A DNA stretch of 64,000 bases from an uncultured Caldimonas sp. (GTDB taxonomy: Bacteria > Pseudomonadota > Gammaproteobacteria > Burkholderiales > Burkholderiaceae), in NCBI RefSeq assembly GCF_946480305.1, contig NZ_CAMLJQ010000001.1, forward strand, positions 1 through 64,000, in the 5' to 3' direction. Under the pieces are notes generated by a model. That model was not told the DNA's origin. It ran no database searches and was given only the letters and a program-made list of their open reading frames with translations. Positions 7,902-17,026 of this stretch are shown piece after piece. The position numbers and the translations under genes are program-made. The first letter of the stretch is position 1. The number at the start of each line of letters is the position of its first letter.

Positions 7902-8954
7902 TCACTCCCGGGGTCCCAAGGGGGCGTGGATCACGGCGGCTGCTCGCTCGCCGCTTTCGGAACTGGCCCACACCAGGCTGTAAGGACCCTGTCCGTGTCC
8001 CTTCGCGCAGCATGCGACCGCCATCGCCACATGCAAGACGGCCCCTGCAGCGCCCACGTCACCCCAGCAGTCGGCTGGGGCGGCGAACGCCGTGGCATCC
8101 CGAAAATGCTCGCGCATGCGCAGTGCACTGAAACCGTACTCGTCAGCGCGATATGGCTCGCCGTTCATGTCGCAGAAGACGTTGTCGATGCGTGAGCCGG
8201 GTGGCAGGTGTTGCAGCGCCTGCCGGAAGGCCTGCGTCAGACCTTCACCGATGCAGACGGATTCGGTCTTGATGAGCCGGGTTTCGCGACCCGTGCCCAC
8301 TGCAACGATCTCGCCCAGCACGGGCAGCGCGCTGCGCGTGCGAACGTCGGTTCCCACCAGCAGCATGGCCGCCGCTGCTTCTCCGGGGATGAAGCCCCAA
8401 GCGTTGTTCAGCGGTCCGGCGCCGTGAAGTTGCTCGTTCGCGTCCAGCCACTCCAGCGTTTCGGCCGAGAGATAGCTGTCGACTGCGGCCACGAGACACA
8501 CCGGGATGCTGCCGGCCCGCAGACCGTCGCACGCAGTAAGCAATGCATGCAGCGCCGCGGTGTGACCGAGCTCGAAGGGAATCATCGGGAACAGGCGGTC
8601 GCCGTAAAGGGCGGCAAGGCGTTGCTGCAATTGCACGACAAGGTCAGGCGGCCGGCCGGGCCGCTCGGGGGGCAGGCCGAGGGCGAGCGGTACCTTGCAG
8701 GTCGGGGGCAGCACGGCCAGCGCTTCATCGAGTGCCGGCCGCAGCATCGCGATGTAGCGTTCCACGCCCTGCGTCTGGTCGACAAGGCGGCGCACCGGGG
8801 CGACCCGCATGGGCTCGCCGGCACTGTCCGTCATGAAGGCATGCTCACGAAAGCCGCACAGGCCCGCTCGCACCGCAGCAAGGGTGGCGGCCGCCGTGTC
8901 GCCGATCGGCGTGCACGCGCCGAACGAGAGTAGATGGAAGCGTTCAGGCAGCAT
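7902..8954 (-). CDS. Degenerate beta-ketoacyl-synthase/thiolase-fold protein of the T6SS island
   Basis: A 350-residue protein with the overall layout of ketoacyl synthases. The place where the catalytic Cys normally sits reads FELGHTAALHALLTACDG with no nucleophile in the expected slot, the usual HGTGT segment is replaced by FCDMNGEP, and the later N-K-x-x-x-GH region is reduced to CWGDVGAAG. It is therefore probably not a working condensing enzyme. Members recur between DUF2169 and DUF4150 genes in T6SS effector clusters. It overlaps the DUF2169 stop by 11 bases and ends 3 bases before the effector gene. A binding or chaperone role is plausible, unproven. Confidence 0.65.
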   Translation of the reverse strand: MLPERFHLLSFGACTPIGDTAAATLAAVRAGLCGFREHAFMTDSAGEPMRVAPVRRLVDQTQGVERYIAMLRPALDEALAVLPPTCKVPLALGLPPERPGRPPDLVVQLQQRLAALYGDRLFPMIPFELGHTAALHALLTACDGLRAGSIPVCLVAAVDSYLSAETLEWLDANEQLHGAGPLNNAWGFIPGEAAAAMLLVGTDVRTRSALPVLGEIVAVGTGRETRLIKTESVCIGEGLTQAFRQALQHLPPGSRIDNVFCDMNGEPYRADEYGFSALRMREHFRDATAFAAPADCWGDVGAAGAVLHVAMAVACCAKGHGQGPYSLVWASSESGERAAAVIHAPLGPRE

Positions 8955-10014
8955 CGCTTGGCAGGGCTTCGCTGGTGGAGGGTGGGGCGAGCACGCCGTC
9001 GCGCAGATCCTGCTTGAGCAGGATGCGGGTGTGCTTGAGCTTCAGCACCTTCGGATGACAAGGCAGGGCCGTCTGCCAGACCAGCGACACTCGCGCCTCG
9101 CCTGGCTCCAGGAGGACGGTGTGCAGCTTGGGCGGGGGGTGCCGCACCTTCTCGCCGGTATAGAAGAACGTCTCGAAGCCGAGGTGGACCCGTGGCAGTT
9201 CAAAGCGCACGTCGCCGCCGCCGAGGGTGAGATTGCGCAGAACGACGGGCTCGCCGCCGCGCAGGAACTGGGGGGCCTGCTGATCGAGCGGCGAACATTG
9301 GTAGTGGCGGTCGTCGAAGTCATCGGGCAGCAGGGGCAGACGCGTTTGCTGCCAGTGCTCGTCGTACGTGCCCGCCAAGCCGACGCGCGGATGCCAGTGA
9401 CACGCGACCGCACCAAAGCCCGCCGGCGGAGGTCGGTCGCTCCAACTGCGGATCAGTGCGTTCGGATACTCGACGTTCGGAAGCAGCACGCCGTCGAGAT
9501 GGTCTGCCGTCTCGACCCATCCTGTGCCGACCGGGTTGCGCACATCGAACGAGGGGCGGTCCGGAGTGCCGGCATGAACGTCGACCCCTCCGTACGCGCG
9601 TTCGTAGACGATGGGCATGGCGGTGAAAGGTCGAGGCGAGGACATCGAGCGCCCCTGCCAGCATCGATCGCCAAAGATGCGAAGCATCTTGACCACGGGG
9701 CCAACCGCCATGCCGACATCGAGCGCGGTGACCGGTTCCCCGCGAGGCGCGTGGGCGCACGCGTACAGGATCACGTCAGTGGTCAGCTTGGTGCGCGGCA
9801 GGTCCGTGTCATGGACCAGACTGGTGTGGCCGGGCTTTCCGTGATGCAGCGGTGCGTGCGCGACCGGAGGCTGCTCGGTGGCCACCTTCAGCAGGCCGTC
9901 CGGTTGGAGGGTGAAGGTCGATTTCACGGCGACCAGCCAGATTTCGGTGCCGTCCCGGTCGCGTACCCAGGCCCGGTCGGCGGCGAACGGCGTGCGGTTG
10001 TCCAACTGCCACAT
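8944..10014 (-). CDS. DUF2169 T6SS adaptor protein
   Basis: A 356-residue cytosolic protein of the DUF2169 family. Typical elements are the N-terminal NRTPFAADRAWVRDRDG, VKSTFTLQPDG, the central YERAYGGVD and PNVEYP motifs, and FFYTGEK followed by LEPGEARVSLVWQ in the second half. DUF2169 proteins are known as adaptors/chaperones that help load PAAR-like or DUF4150 effectors on VgrG, and the gene is two positions upstream of such an effector. It follows the DUF3540 gene by 48 bases and overlaps the ketosynthase-like gene. Confidence 0.85.
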   Translation of the reverse strand: MWQLDNRTPFAADRAWVRDRDGTEIWLVAVKSTFTLQPDGLLKVATEQPPVAHAPLHHGKPGHTSLVHDTDLPRTKLTTDVILYACAHAPRGEPVTALDVGMAVGPVVKMLRIFGDRCWQGRSMSSPRPFTAMPIVYERAYGGVDVHAGTPDRPSFDVRNPVGTGWVETADHLDGVLLPNVEYPNALIRSWSDRPPPAGFGAVACHWHPRVGLAGTYDEHWQQTRLPLLPDDFDDRHYQCSPLDQQAPQFLRGGEPVVLRNLTLGGGDVRFELPRVHLGFETFFYTGEKVRHPPPKLHTVLLEPGEARVSLVWQTALPCHPKVLKLKHTRILLKQDLRDGVLAPPSTSEALPSDAA

Positions 10015-10062
10015 GAGCTTTCCTTGGGAAGTAGCCGGCAGCAGCCGGGTGGCTTCAGCCTG

Positions 10063-10563
10063 TCAGTTGATGTCCACGTAGGCGCCCTTGATGCGGTTGG
10101 CCCCGCGCGAGTGGGTCAGCACGTATTCGCCTTTGATGAGCACCTTGCCGGCTCGAGTGAGAACGATGCTTGCTTCGCCGCAACGCAATTCGATGTCTCG
10201 CTCGGCATGCAGAACGATGCGCTCACCGTCCATCTTGAGCTGCGCAGTGCAGCGCTCGTCACCTTGACGAACGCGTGCCAGGATGACGGCCTGTGTGATG
10301 ACACCCGACCCTGGGGCCACGATCAGCTGGCATCCCACGTCGTGCGGGTGCAGCGAGATGGCAGACAGCACCGCATGCGTGCTTGCTCCCCCGTCGTAAG
10401 ACACCAGGAACTCGCCACCAGGGCCGAGTCCACAGAACGTGGCGAGGTCGACGCCACCACTTGCCGCGCCCAAGGTGGAGGCGGCAGTTCGGACGGGGGG
10501 AGTGCTGTCCCGAGGTTCAGTGGCGGCACTGGTGGGCTCGGCGAGCAAGGCGTCGATATTCAT
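10063..10563 (-). CDS. DUF3540 domain protein, VgrG-linked
   Basis: About 166 residues when started at the ATG at 10563, four bases after the vgrG stop; the open frame to 10614 overlaps vgrG and is less likely. The C-terminal half shows beta-rich repeats (KMDGERIVLHAERDIELRCG, VLTRAGKVLIKGEYV) similar to the triple-stranded beta-helix tails of VgrG proteins. This matches DUF3540, a family found beside DUF2169 and VgrG. It probably extends or caps the spike or assists effector attachment; this is inferred from context. Confidence 0.75.
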   Translation of the reverse strand: MNIDALLAEPTSAATEPRDSTPPVRTAASTLGAASGGVDLATFCGLGPGGEFLVSYDGGASTHAVLSAISLHPHDVGCQLIVAPGSGVITQAVILARVRQGDERCTAQLKMDGERIVLHAERDIELRCGEASIVLTRAGKVLIKGEYVLTHSRGANRIKGAYVDIN

Positions 10564-10567
10564 CTGT

Positions 10568-12760
10568 TCAGTTCTCCCCGATGGTTGAGCCCTTGATCTT
10601 GACGGAGCCCCCACTGTTGATGGCCACGCCGCCGCTGCCCTTGATGGTGACCTTGGAGGCCTTGATCGTGACGCCGCTCGAATTCAGCGTGATCTTGCTG
10701 CCGCCCGCCTTAAGGACGATGGTCGGTGCTTCGATCATCGCGGTGCCCGATGCCTTGATCTGGAACACGCCTTTCGAGGTCTGCTGGATCGCTGCCGCCG
10801 ACAGTTTGTGCGGCCCGCCGACCGAGACGGACTGCAACGCCCCCACGTTCACCTTTTGCACGCCACCGACCGACACCATCTGCGCGCCGCCGACGGATAC
10901 CGCCTGTGCACCGCCCACCGACACCGCCTCGGCCGCGCCCACGTTGTGCATGCGCCCGGCGCCCACCGAGTGCACCTCGGCTGCCGAGATCGTCGTGGTC
11001 TGCACGCCGTTCACCGTGTGCGAGCGTCCGCCGTTCACGGTGACGGTCTCGCCGCCGTTGACGGTTTCGGTGCGGTGCCCGGTGATCGTGATCGTCTCGG
11101 TGCCGCCGACCGTTTCGCTTCGGTTGGCCCCCACCGAGATGCTCTGGTTCGCGCCGATGCTCTGCGTCTGGTTGCTGCCCACCGTTTCGGAGTCGTCCAC
11201 GCCGATCGTGTCGGTGCGGTTGTTCGACACGTTCAGCGTCTGGTCGTGCAGCACCGTGGTGGCCATGTCGTACTGGCCATGGATGGTGATCTTCTCCTTG
11301 CCCTTGGTGTCGTCGAACGACATCTCGTTGTAGCCTCCGCGTCCCTTGGTGCTGTCGGACTTCATGCCCATCACCGAGGCCTGCCCGGGCAAATCCCAAG
11401 GCGGCATCTGCTCGGCGTTGTACACGCGGCCGGTGATGATGGGCCGGTTCGGGTCGCCTTCGAGAAAGTCGACGATCACCTCCTGGCCGATGCGCGGGAT
11501 CGCCATGAAACCGTAGTTCTTGCCAGCCCACGGTTGGGACACGCGCACCCAGCACGAGCTGTTGGCGTCGCGCTGGCCGTAGCGGTCCCAGTGGAACTGC
11601 ACCTTCACGCGGCCGTACTTGTCGGTGTAGATCTCGTCGCCGTCAGGGCCGACCACCACCGCTGTCTGCGGGCCGCGCACCACCGGCTTGCGGGTGCTGC
11701 GCGCAGGGCGGAAGGGCTCGTCGGCGGCGATCGACTCGAAGCGGCACTGGAAGCTGCTGCCGACCGACAAGGTGCTTTCGGGGTCGGCCTGCAGCACCTC
11801 GATGTTCGTGCGTGTGATCAGGTAGCCGATGTTCTGGTCTTCGCGGTCGAAGCCGGTGAGGTTGAAGATGGCACCACAGGTCACGCCGCGCGCATCGGCG
11901 GTGCCGCGCGCAGTGCGGTAGCGGCACTGCAGTTCTTCGAGCCGCGTGCGCACGAACTGCTCGCCGCGCTCGGCTTGTGTGTATTCGCCGGGGTAGTCGA
12001 AGACTTCCTCTTCGGCGTGGTCGTGGGTGCGGGGCGAGGCGCGTTGTTGCAGCAGGTCGACGCTCGGGCGCTCGAAGTCGTAGTCCTCGATCGCTGTCTT
12101 GCCGGGCTGCATCTCCTCGGACATGCGCCAGGTGCGCACCGCCTCGCGATCGGTACGCTCGTCGCCTTCGATCTCGATGAACGGCAGGCTCTCGTAGCCG
12201 GGGGTCTTCTTGTGCGCGGGCGCACCGTCGGCCAGCACCAGGGTGTGCTGCCCTTCCTTGTGTTCGAAGAAGTAGTAGATGCCCTCGTGCTCCAGCAGGC
12301 GGCTGATGAACTGGAAGTCCGTCTCGCGGTACTGCACGCAGTACTCCCACTTGTCGTAGGAGCCGGTGGTGCGGTCCTCGAAGACGGCGACGGAATGGTC
12401 TTCGAACACCTCCTTGACGATCTCCAGCGTCGACTTCTCCTGGAAGATGCGGCAGTCCTGCGTGCGCGTCAGCACCCACAGCCAGGGGCGCACGGTCGCC
12501 TCGTAGCGGAAGTAGCGACCATGCCGGCCCGCCAGCTCGAAGCGCGTGACCAGGCCGTGGAAGTGCCGCTTGGCATCGGGCACCTGCAAGGCCACGCCGA
12601 TGCCCTGGCCGATGAGTTGGTCGAACGCGACGTCGGCCGACTCCGACAACAGCTCGAGCTGCCAGCCGAAGGGTTGGGAAATGGCTTCCTCTGCCTGCAT
12701 CTTGTAGAAGAGCAGGGCACCGTCCCCGAGCGGGGTGGAGACTTCTGCGAGCACGTCCAC
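10568..12760 (-). CDS. vgrG: VgrG spike protein of the type VI secretion system
   Basis: A 730-residue VgrG (TssI). The first 350 residues match the gp27-like base (with VRPWLWVLTRTQDCRIFQEKST). The gp5-like OB domain runs about 370-460 (DKYGRVKVQFHWDRYGQ, SCWVRVSQPWAGKNYG, FLEGDPNRPIITGRVYN). From about 500 there are many short VG/VN-x-x-x-S/T repeats forming the beta-helical needle, and the C-terminus is rich in KIKGS-type repeats. No extra toxin domain follows, so the effector is probably carried through the PAAR-like gene. Translation starts at GTG 12760 with AAGGA upstream. It heads the island after a 222-base leader; a CCCCTA/TAGGGG hairpin lies at 12922-12937. Confidence 0.93.
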   Translation of the reverse strand: MDVLAEVSTPLGDGALLFYKMQAEEAISQPFGWQLELLSESADVAFDQLIGQGIGVALQVPDAKRHFHGLVTRFELAGRHGRYFRYEATVRPWLWVLTRTQDCRIFQEKSTLEIVKEVFEDHSVAVFEDRTTGSYDKWEYCVQYRETDFQFISRLLEHEGIYYFFEHKEGQHTLVLADGAPAHKKTPGYESLPFIEIEGDERTDREAVRTWRMSEEMQPGKTAIEDYDFERPSVDLLQQRASPRTHDHAEEEVFDYPGEYTQAERGEQFVRTRLEELQCRYRTARGTADARGVTCGAIFNLTGFDREDQNIGYLITRTNIEVLQADPESTLSVGSSFQCRFESIAADEPFRPARSTRKPVVRGPQTAVVVGPDGDEIYTDKYGRVKVQFHWDRYGQRDANSSCWVRVSQPWAGKNYGFMAIPRIGQEVIVDFLEGDPNRPIITGRVYNAEQMPPWDLPGQASVMGMKSDSTKGRGGYNEMSFDDTKGKEKITIHGQYDMATTVLHDQTLNVSNNRTDTIGVDDSETVGSNQTQSIGANQSISVGANRSETVGGTETITITGHRTETVNGGETVTVNGGRSHTVNGVQTTTISAAEVHSVGAGRMHNVGAAEAVSVGGAQAVSVGGAQMVSVGGVQKVNVGALQSVSVGGPHKLSAAAIQQTSKGVFQIKASGTAMIEAPTIVLKAGGSKITLNSSGVTIKASKVTIKGSGGVAINSGGSVKIKGSTIGEN

Positions 12761-12982
12761 TGAGAACTCGTCCTTGGTATTCGTGGTTCATCAGTGCCTG
12801 CCGCTGACCTCCCCGGCATGGCACTTGGTTTGCAACCGTGTTCTTCTGAACTGCGTCACAGACGTTGCATCAAAGGCCGCGAGCTTGACATCCCTAGGCC
12901 ATAAGGGAAAAGCACCCCGCACCCCTAGCTGTAGGGGGGCGATGGCTTGGGGTTGCTACGAATTGAAACCCGAAGGGCGCGT

Positions 12983-13918
12983 CTAAGGGGCGGGAGGCGT
13001 GACGGTGGGGGTCGTGGTGCGCCCCGGCCAGGTGGCGAGAACGACGCCCGCCAGTGCCAGCGCAAACGCCGCTGCATGGGCCAAGGTGAAGCGTTCGCCC
13101 AGGAACAACACCCCCACGGCGGCCGCGCTGATCGGCAGCATCACCGTGAACACACCGGCCGATGCCGCGGGCACATGCCGCAGCCCGGTCATCCACAGCC
13201 ACACGGTGATCATGCTGGCCGCAAGCGAATAGAACACGAGCAAGGCCCAGTGCCGTGGTTCGACGGCGCCGAAGTCGAACTGCCAGGCAAGATACACGCC
13301 GAATGGCGTGACCAGCGCCCAGCCCCACAGGTTGACCAGCGCGCTGATCCGTTTGGCCGATACGTTGGCGGTGAGCTGCTTGCCGATGACCACGTAGGTG
13401 GCCTCGCAGCACACGGCGGCAAACAGCAGCAGGTTGCCGAGCAGTGCGGCGCTTCCACCGGTGTTGCCCGCCGCGCCGTTCCACGCCTTGGCGAGCGACA
13501 ACAGCGCAATGCCTCCCACTGCGCAAGCGATGCCGAGTTGCACACGAGGTGCAATGCGCTCGCGCAGCAGCAACCATGACAGCACGGCAACCACCGCGGG
13601 AATCGACGCCATGATCACCCCGGCGGCGAGCGCTGACGTGAGCGAGACCCCGAACAGCATGCACACCGAAAACAGGAAGTTGCCGAAGAACGATTCCCAG
13701 AACAACAGCTTGCGGTCTCGCGGTGACAGCGGCGCTTCGCCGGGCTGTCGACGCACCCAGGTCGCCATCGCGATCGCGCCGATGCCGAAGCGCAGCCACG
13801 CCAGCAATAGCACGGGAAAAACGAGCACCAGCACCTTGGACAGCGCAACGTAGCTGCCGACCAGAGCCATGCTGAGGGCCAGGGAAGCGTAGGCGAGGAG
13901 GGGGGAGCGTGTATGCAA
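12983..13918 (-). CDS. EamA-family (DMT) transporter
   Basis: An inner-membrane permease of the drug/metabolite transporter superfamily with about ten transmembrane helices in two EamA halves (roughly residues 5-135 and 150-285 from the start used). The substrate is unknown; such proteins often export amino acids or metabolites. The frame is open to 14002, but the segment before 13940 contains the puuC terminator hairpin. I therefore prefer the TTG at 13918, just before the first membrane helix, or a later ATG at 13870. No clear Shine-Dalgarno is visible, so the start is uncertain. Confidence 0.8.
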   Translation of the reverse strand: MHTRSPLLAYASLALSMALVGSYVALSKVLVLVFPVLLLAWLRFGIGAIAMATWVRRQPGEAPLSPRDRKLLFWESFFGNFLFSVCMLFGVSLTSALAAGVIMASIPAVVAVLSWLLLRERIAPRVQLGIACAVGGIALLSLAKAWNGAAGNTGGSAALLGNLLLFAAVCCEATYVVIGKQLTANVSAKRISALVNLWGWALVTPFGVYLAWQFDFGAVEPRHWALLVFYSLAASMITVWLWMTGLRHVPAASAGVFTVMLPISAAAVGVLFLGERFTLAHAAAFALALAGVVLATWPGRTTTPTVTPPAP

Positions 13919-13939
13919 GATAGGCCGCAGGGCAGAAGT

Positions 13940-13966
13940 AAAAAGGCGGCCGCTACAACGGCCGCC
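13940..13966 (-). terminator. Intrinsic terminator after puuC
   Basis: Minus-strand GGCGGCCG / CGGCCGCC stem (13966-13945) with a 6-base loop, followed by five U residues (13944-13940). It lies about 60 bases past the puuC stop and closes the long leftward polyamine locus. Confidence 0.85.
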
Positions 13967-14024
13967 GCGCATGATGCCGCAGCTGCGCGGGCTTTGCGTC
14001 AAGCCGGTGCGCAGGCCGCGCCGA

Positions 14025-15527
14025 TCACGGATTGATACGCAACCAGGTGGTCTTCAGCTCGGTGTACTTGTCGAAGGCGTGCAGCGACTTGTCGCGCCCG
14101 TTGCCCGATTGCTTGTACCCGCCGAAGGGCACGGTGATGTCGTCCTCGTCGTACTGGTTCACGTGCACGGTGCCGGCCCGCAACGCGCGCGCCACGCGGT
14201 GGGCCCGGTCGACCTGGCTGCTCCACACGCTGGCCTGCAGCCCGTAGCTCGAGTCGTTGGCGAGCCGGATCGCTTCGGCTTCGTCCTTGAAGCGGATCAC
14301 GCTGAGCACCGGGCCGAAGATCTCTTCTCGGGCGATGCGCATGTCGTTGCGTACGCCGTCGAACAGTGTCGGCTCGACGTAGTAGCCGCCACTGTGCTGC
14401 AATGCCTGCCGGCCACCGGTCACGCAGCGCGCGCCTTCGGCATGACCCGCCTCGATGTAACCCATCACCGTGCGCAGCTGGCCTTCGTCGACCAGTGCGC
14501 CCATCTCGGTGCTGGCATCCAGCGGGTCACCGGGGCGGAAGTTGGGTGCCAGGGCCGCGATGCGCTGCACGAAGTCGTCGGCAATGCTCTCGTGCACCAG
14601 CAGGCGTGACGGCGCGTTGCACGATTCACCCTGGTTGAAGTACATCGAACCGGCGGCCGTCCGGGCGGCGCGGTCGAGATCGTCGAAGTCGGGGAACACG
14701 ACGAAGGCCGACTTGCCACCCAACTCGTTGTAGACGCGCTTGAGGTTGGAGCGGCTCGAATACTCCAGCATGCGACGGCCGATGCGGGTGGACCCGGTGA
14801 AGCCGATCGCGTCGACATCCGGGTGCAGCGCCAGTGCCTCGCCGGCTTCATGCCCATAGCCCGGCACCACGTTGAACACGCCGGGCGGAAGGCCCGCCTC
14901 GACCGCCAGTTCCGCGAGGCGCAGCGCCGTGTAGGGCGACTTTTCCGAAGGCTTGAGCACGACACTGTTGCCGGCCGCGAGCGCCGGCCCCAGCTTCCAG
15001 GCGGCCATGATCATCGGGTAGTTCCACGGCACGATGGCGCCGATCACGCCCATCGGCTCGCGCGTGATGAGCGCCAGAGCATTCGGGCCGGTGGGCGCGA
15101 TCTCGTCGTAGACCTTGTCGATGGCTTCGGCATACCACGCGATGCAGCGGGCGCAGGCCGGTACATCGACCGTGGTGCTGTAGCGGATCGGCTTGCCCAT
15201 GTCGAGCGTTTCGAGCAGGGCGAGTTCCTCCTTCGCAGCCAGGATCTTCTCGGCGAAGCGCTGCAGGAGCTTCTTGCGTGCGGCGGGCGGCTGGCGTGAC
15301 CACCGGCCGTCCTCGAATGCGGCACGCGCCGCGCGCACGGCACGGTCGACGTCCGCCGCCTGGCCTCGGGCCACCGGGCCGAGGCGGCGAGCGTCGATGG
15401 GCGAATGCTTGTCGAAGCTTGCCGCGTCCGCGGCATCGGCCCGTCGGCCATCGATGAAAAGCCGGCCGTCGAAACGCAGCTCGGCCGCGCGTGCGTGCCA
15501 GTCGATGGAGCGCTGATTCATGTTCAA
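14025..15527 (-). CDS. puuC: Gamma-glutamyl-gamma-aminobutyraldehyde dehydrogenase (PuuC-type ALDH)
   Basis: A 500-residue NAD(P)-dependent aldehyde dehydrogenase. Visible motifs are PWNYP near residue 165 (cofactor cleft), FTGSTRIG near 240, NELGGKSA near 265 (catalytic Glu), and the catalytic Cys in FNQGESCNAPSR near 300. The sequence and context, with puuA, puuB and puuD upstream, indicate oxidation of gamma-glutamyl-gamma-aminobutyraldehyde to gamma-glutamyl-GABA, the third step of the glutamylated putrescine pathway. It is the last gene of the leftward locus and is followed by an intrinsic terminator. Broader aldehyde range is common in this family. Confidence 0.85.
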   Translation of the reverse strand: MNMNQRSIDWHARAAELRFDGRLFIDGRRADAADAASFDKHSPIDARRLGPVARGQAADVDRAVRAARAAFEDGRWSRQPPAARKKLLQRFAEKILAAKEELALLETLDMGKPIRYSTTVDVPACARCIAWYAEAIDKVYDEIAPTGPNALALITREPMGVIGAIVPWNYPMIMAAWKLGPALAAGNSVVLKPSEKSPYTALRLAELAVEAGLPPGVFNVVPGYGHEAGEALALHPDVDAIGFTGSTRIGRRMLEYSSRSNLKRVYNELGGKSAFVVFPDFDDLDRAARTAAGSMYFNQGESCNAPSRLLVHESIADDFVQRIAALAPNFRPGDPLDASTEMGALVDEGQLRTVMGYIEAGHAEGARCVTGGRQALQHSGGYYVEPTLFDGVRNDMRIAREEIFGPVLSVIRFKDEAEAIRLANDSSYGLQASVWSSQVDRAHRVARALRAGTVHVNQYDEDDITVPFGGYKQSGNGRDKSLHAFDKYTELKTTWLRINP

Positions 15528-15569
15528 GGTCCTCCAGGAAGCGGCGGCGCCCGGGCCGCTTCCGCCGGT

Positions 15570-16985
15570 TCAGAAGCTCACGACCATCGACGCACCGAAG
15601 AGATGGTTGCTCTTGCGGTACGCGTCGTCATTCACGTCGTAGAAGACCGGCACGCTGGCGCGGTCATAGCGGTACTCGGCTTTCAAGGTGGTGTGCAGGT
15701 TCAGCAGGTAGCTGGTGCCGACGCTCAAGGCGTAGCGGTTCGCGCCGCGTTCCGGGTCGCCGTTCGGATTCGGGCCGATGCCGTTGCGCTCATCGGCCGC
15801 GGTGTAGCCGAGCAGCCCGCCGCCGTTCTTCTTGTTGTTCAGGTAGTCGAGCCGGACGATGCCCTCCCAACGCGGCGTGAACTTGTAGGCAGCCAGGCCC
15901 GACAAGCCCCACCAGCGCGAGTCGCGCAGTTCGCCGGTGTCGGGATCGGGGGTGATGGACGCGTTCTTCTGCGTGCCGAGGCTGACCTGGCCCTGCACGG
16001 TCCAGTCGCCGCGGATGAAGTAGGCGTCGAACTCGAACAGATGGACTGTCGAGTCGCGCTGCGGGATCACCACGGGGTTGCCGTCGTCGTCCAGCCCCAT
16101 CACGTTTTCGGTGAAGTTGGCGGCCTTGCCATGCACCCCGGCGAAGCCGAAGCCCTGGAACTCGCCGCGCGAGTAGTCGACCCGGTAGGCGAACACCGGT
16201 GCCTTCTCGTTGGATGCCCGCTTGGACGCGTTCATGTTCGCGATCATCGCGCGCGTCCACCACTTGCCGCGCGTGATGTCGACGCCCACACCGGTGTACG
16301 CCGAGGGCAGCGTGAAATCGAACAGCAGGTTGTGCGTGATCAGCTTGTTGAGCGTGGGCTGCAGGTACTCGTAGCCCGACCAGTCCGGGACCTGCCCGGC
16401 GATCAGCCGGGTCTGCAGATCGGTCAACGGCACCGAGACGGAGGCCTCGTGGATGATCGAGGTGCCGTCGAACACCGAGCCCACGCCGCGGTTCGGTGCC
16501 AGCGTGAGCTTCCAGCGCGTGTTGCTGTCGGTCTCCTTGGTGAAGTCGATCACCGCGGCGCCGAAATAGGAGTTGTCGTAGTTGTAGCCGTCGTCGTCGA
16601 CCTTGTTCAGGAACTGGAAGCCGGCCCGGTCATCGCGGAAGTTGTAGATGAAGGTCGGGTCCATGTAGCCGGTGATCGTCAGGCCCTTGAAGCCCGAGGC
16701 TTCCATGTTGTCTTCGAGCGCCTCCGTCTTGACGGCGATGCGATTGAACTCCTGCTGCTGTTCGGGCGTCATGCCGCCGCCTTGCGCTGCGGCAGCAGCC
16801 GGCTCCGGGGGCTGCGCGGCGCGTGCCTCGCCTTCGCGCACCTTGCGCTCCAGTTCGTTGACGCGCTCGCGCAGCGCGCGCAGCTCCTTCAGGAGCTCTT
16901 CGTTGGTCTGCGCTGACGCGAACCCGCTGGAACCCGCGGCGAGCGCGGCAACGAGCGCAGTGTGCTTCCAGGTGGTCATCGGCAT
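15570..16985 (-). CDS. Putative outer-membrane porin, DUF3138 family
   Basis: A 471-residue secreted protein. A signal peptide ends at about residue 25 (SGFASAQ), followed by a coiled-coil segment (LLKELRALRERVNELERKV) as in trimeric porins and an Ala/Pro-rich linker. A long beta-strand-rich barrel then ends in a C-terminal Phe (MVVSF), the outer-membrane insertion signature. I assign DUF3138, a betaproteobacterial family. It sits between potI and puuC in the same direction with 41-42-base gaps, so it probably admits polyamines or related amines to the periplasm. Start is ATG 16985 or 16979. Confidence 0.75.
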   Translation of the reverse strand: MPMTTWKHTALVAALAAGSSGFASAQTNEELLKELRALRERVNELERKVREGEARAAQPPEPAAAAAQGGGMTPEQQQEFNRIAVKTEALEDNMEASGFKGLTITGYMDPTFIYNFRDDRAGFQFLNKVDDDGYNYDNSYFGAAVIDFTKETDSNTRWKLTLAPNRGVGSVFDGTSIIHEASVSVPLTDLQTRLIAGQVPDWSGYEYLQPTLNKLITHNLLFDFTLPSAYTGVGVDITRGKWWTRAMIANMNASKRASNEKAPVFAYRVDYSRGEFQGFGFAGVHGKAANFTENVMGLDDDGNPVVIPQRDSTVHLFEFDAYFIRGDWTVQGQVSLGTQKNASITPDPDTGELRDSRWWGLSGLAAYKFTPRWEGIVRLDYLNNKKNGGGLLGYTAADERNGIGPNPNGDPERGANRYALSVGTSYLLNLHTTLKAEYRYDRASVPVFYDVNDDAYRKSNHLFGASMVVSF

Positions 16986-17026
16986 CTCTCCTCTGCAAGG
17001 ATCTCTTCACGTGAACATGGAAACCG

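Noticed and set aside
10900..11250. CRISPR-like or satellite repeat array
   Set aside because: The repetition is in-frame codon repetition of the VgrG beta-helix, without regular spacers.
10808..12763. 651-codon open frame on the plus strand opposite vgrG
   Set aside because: Mirror of the vgrG repeat codons; no independent start signal or domain.
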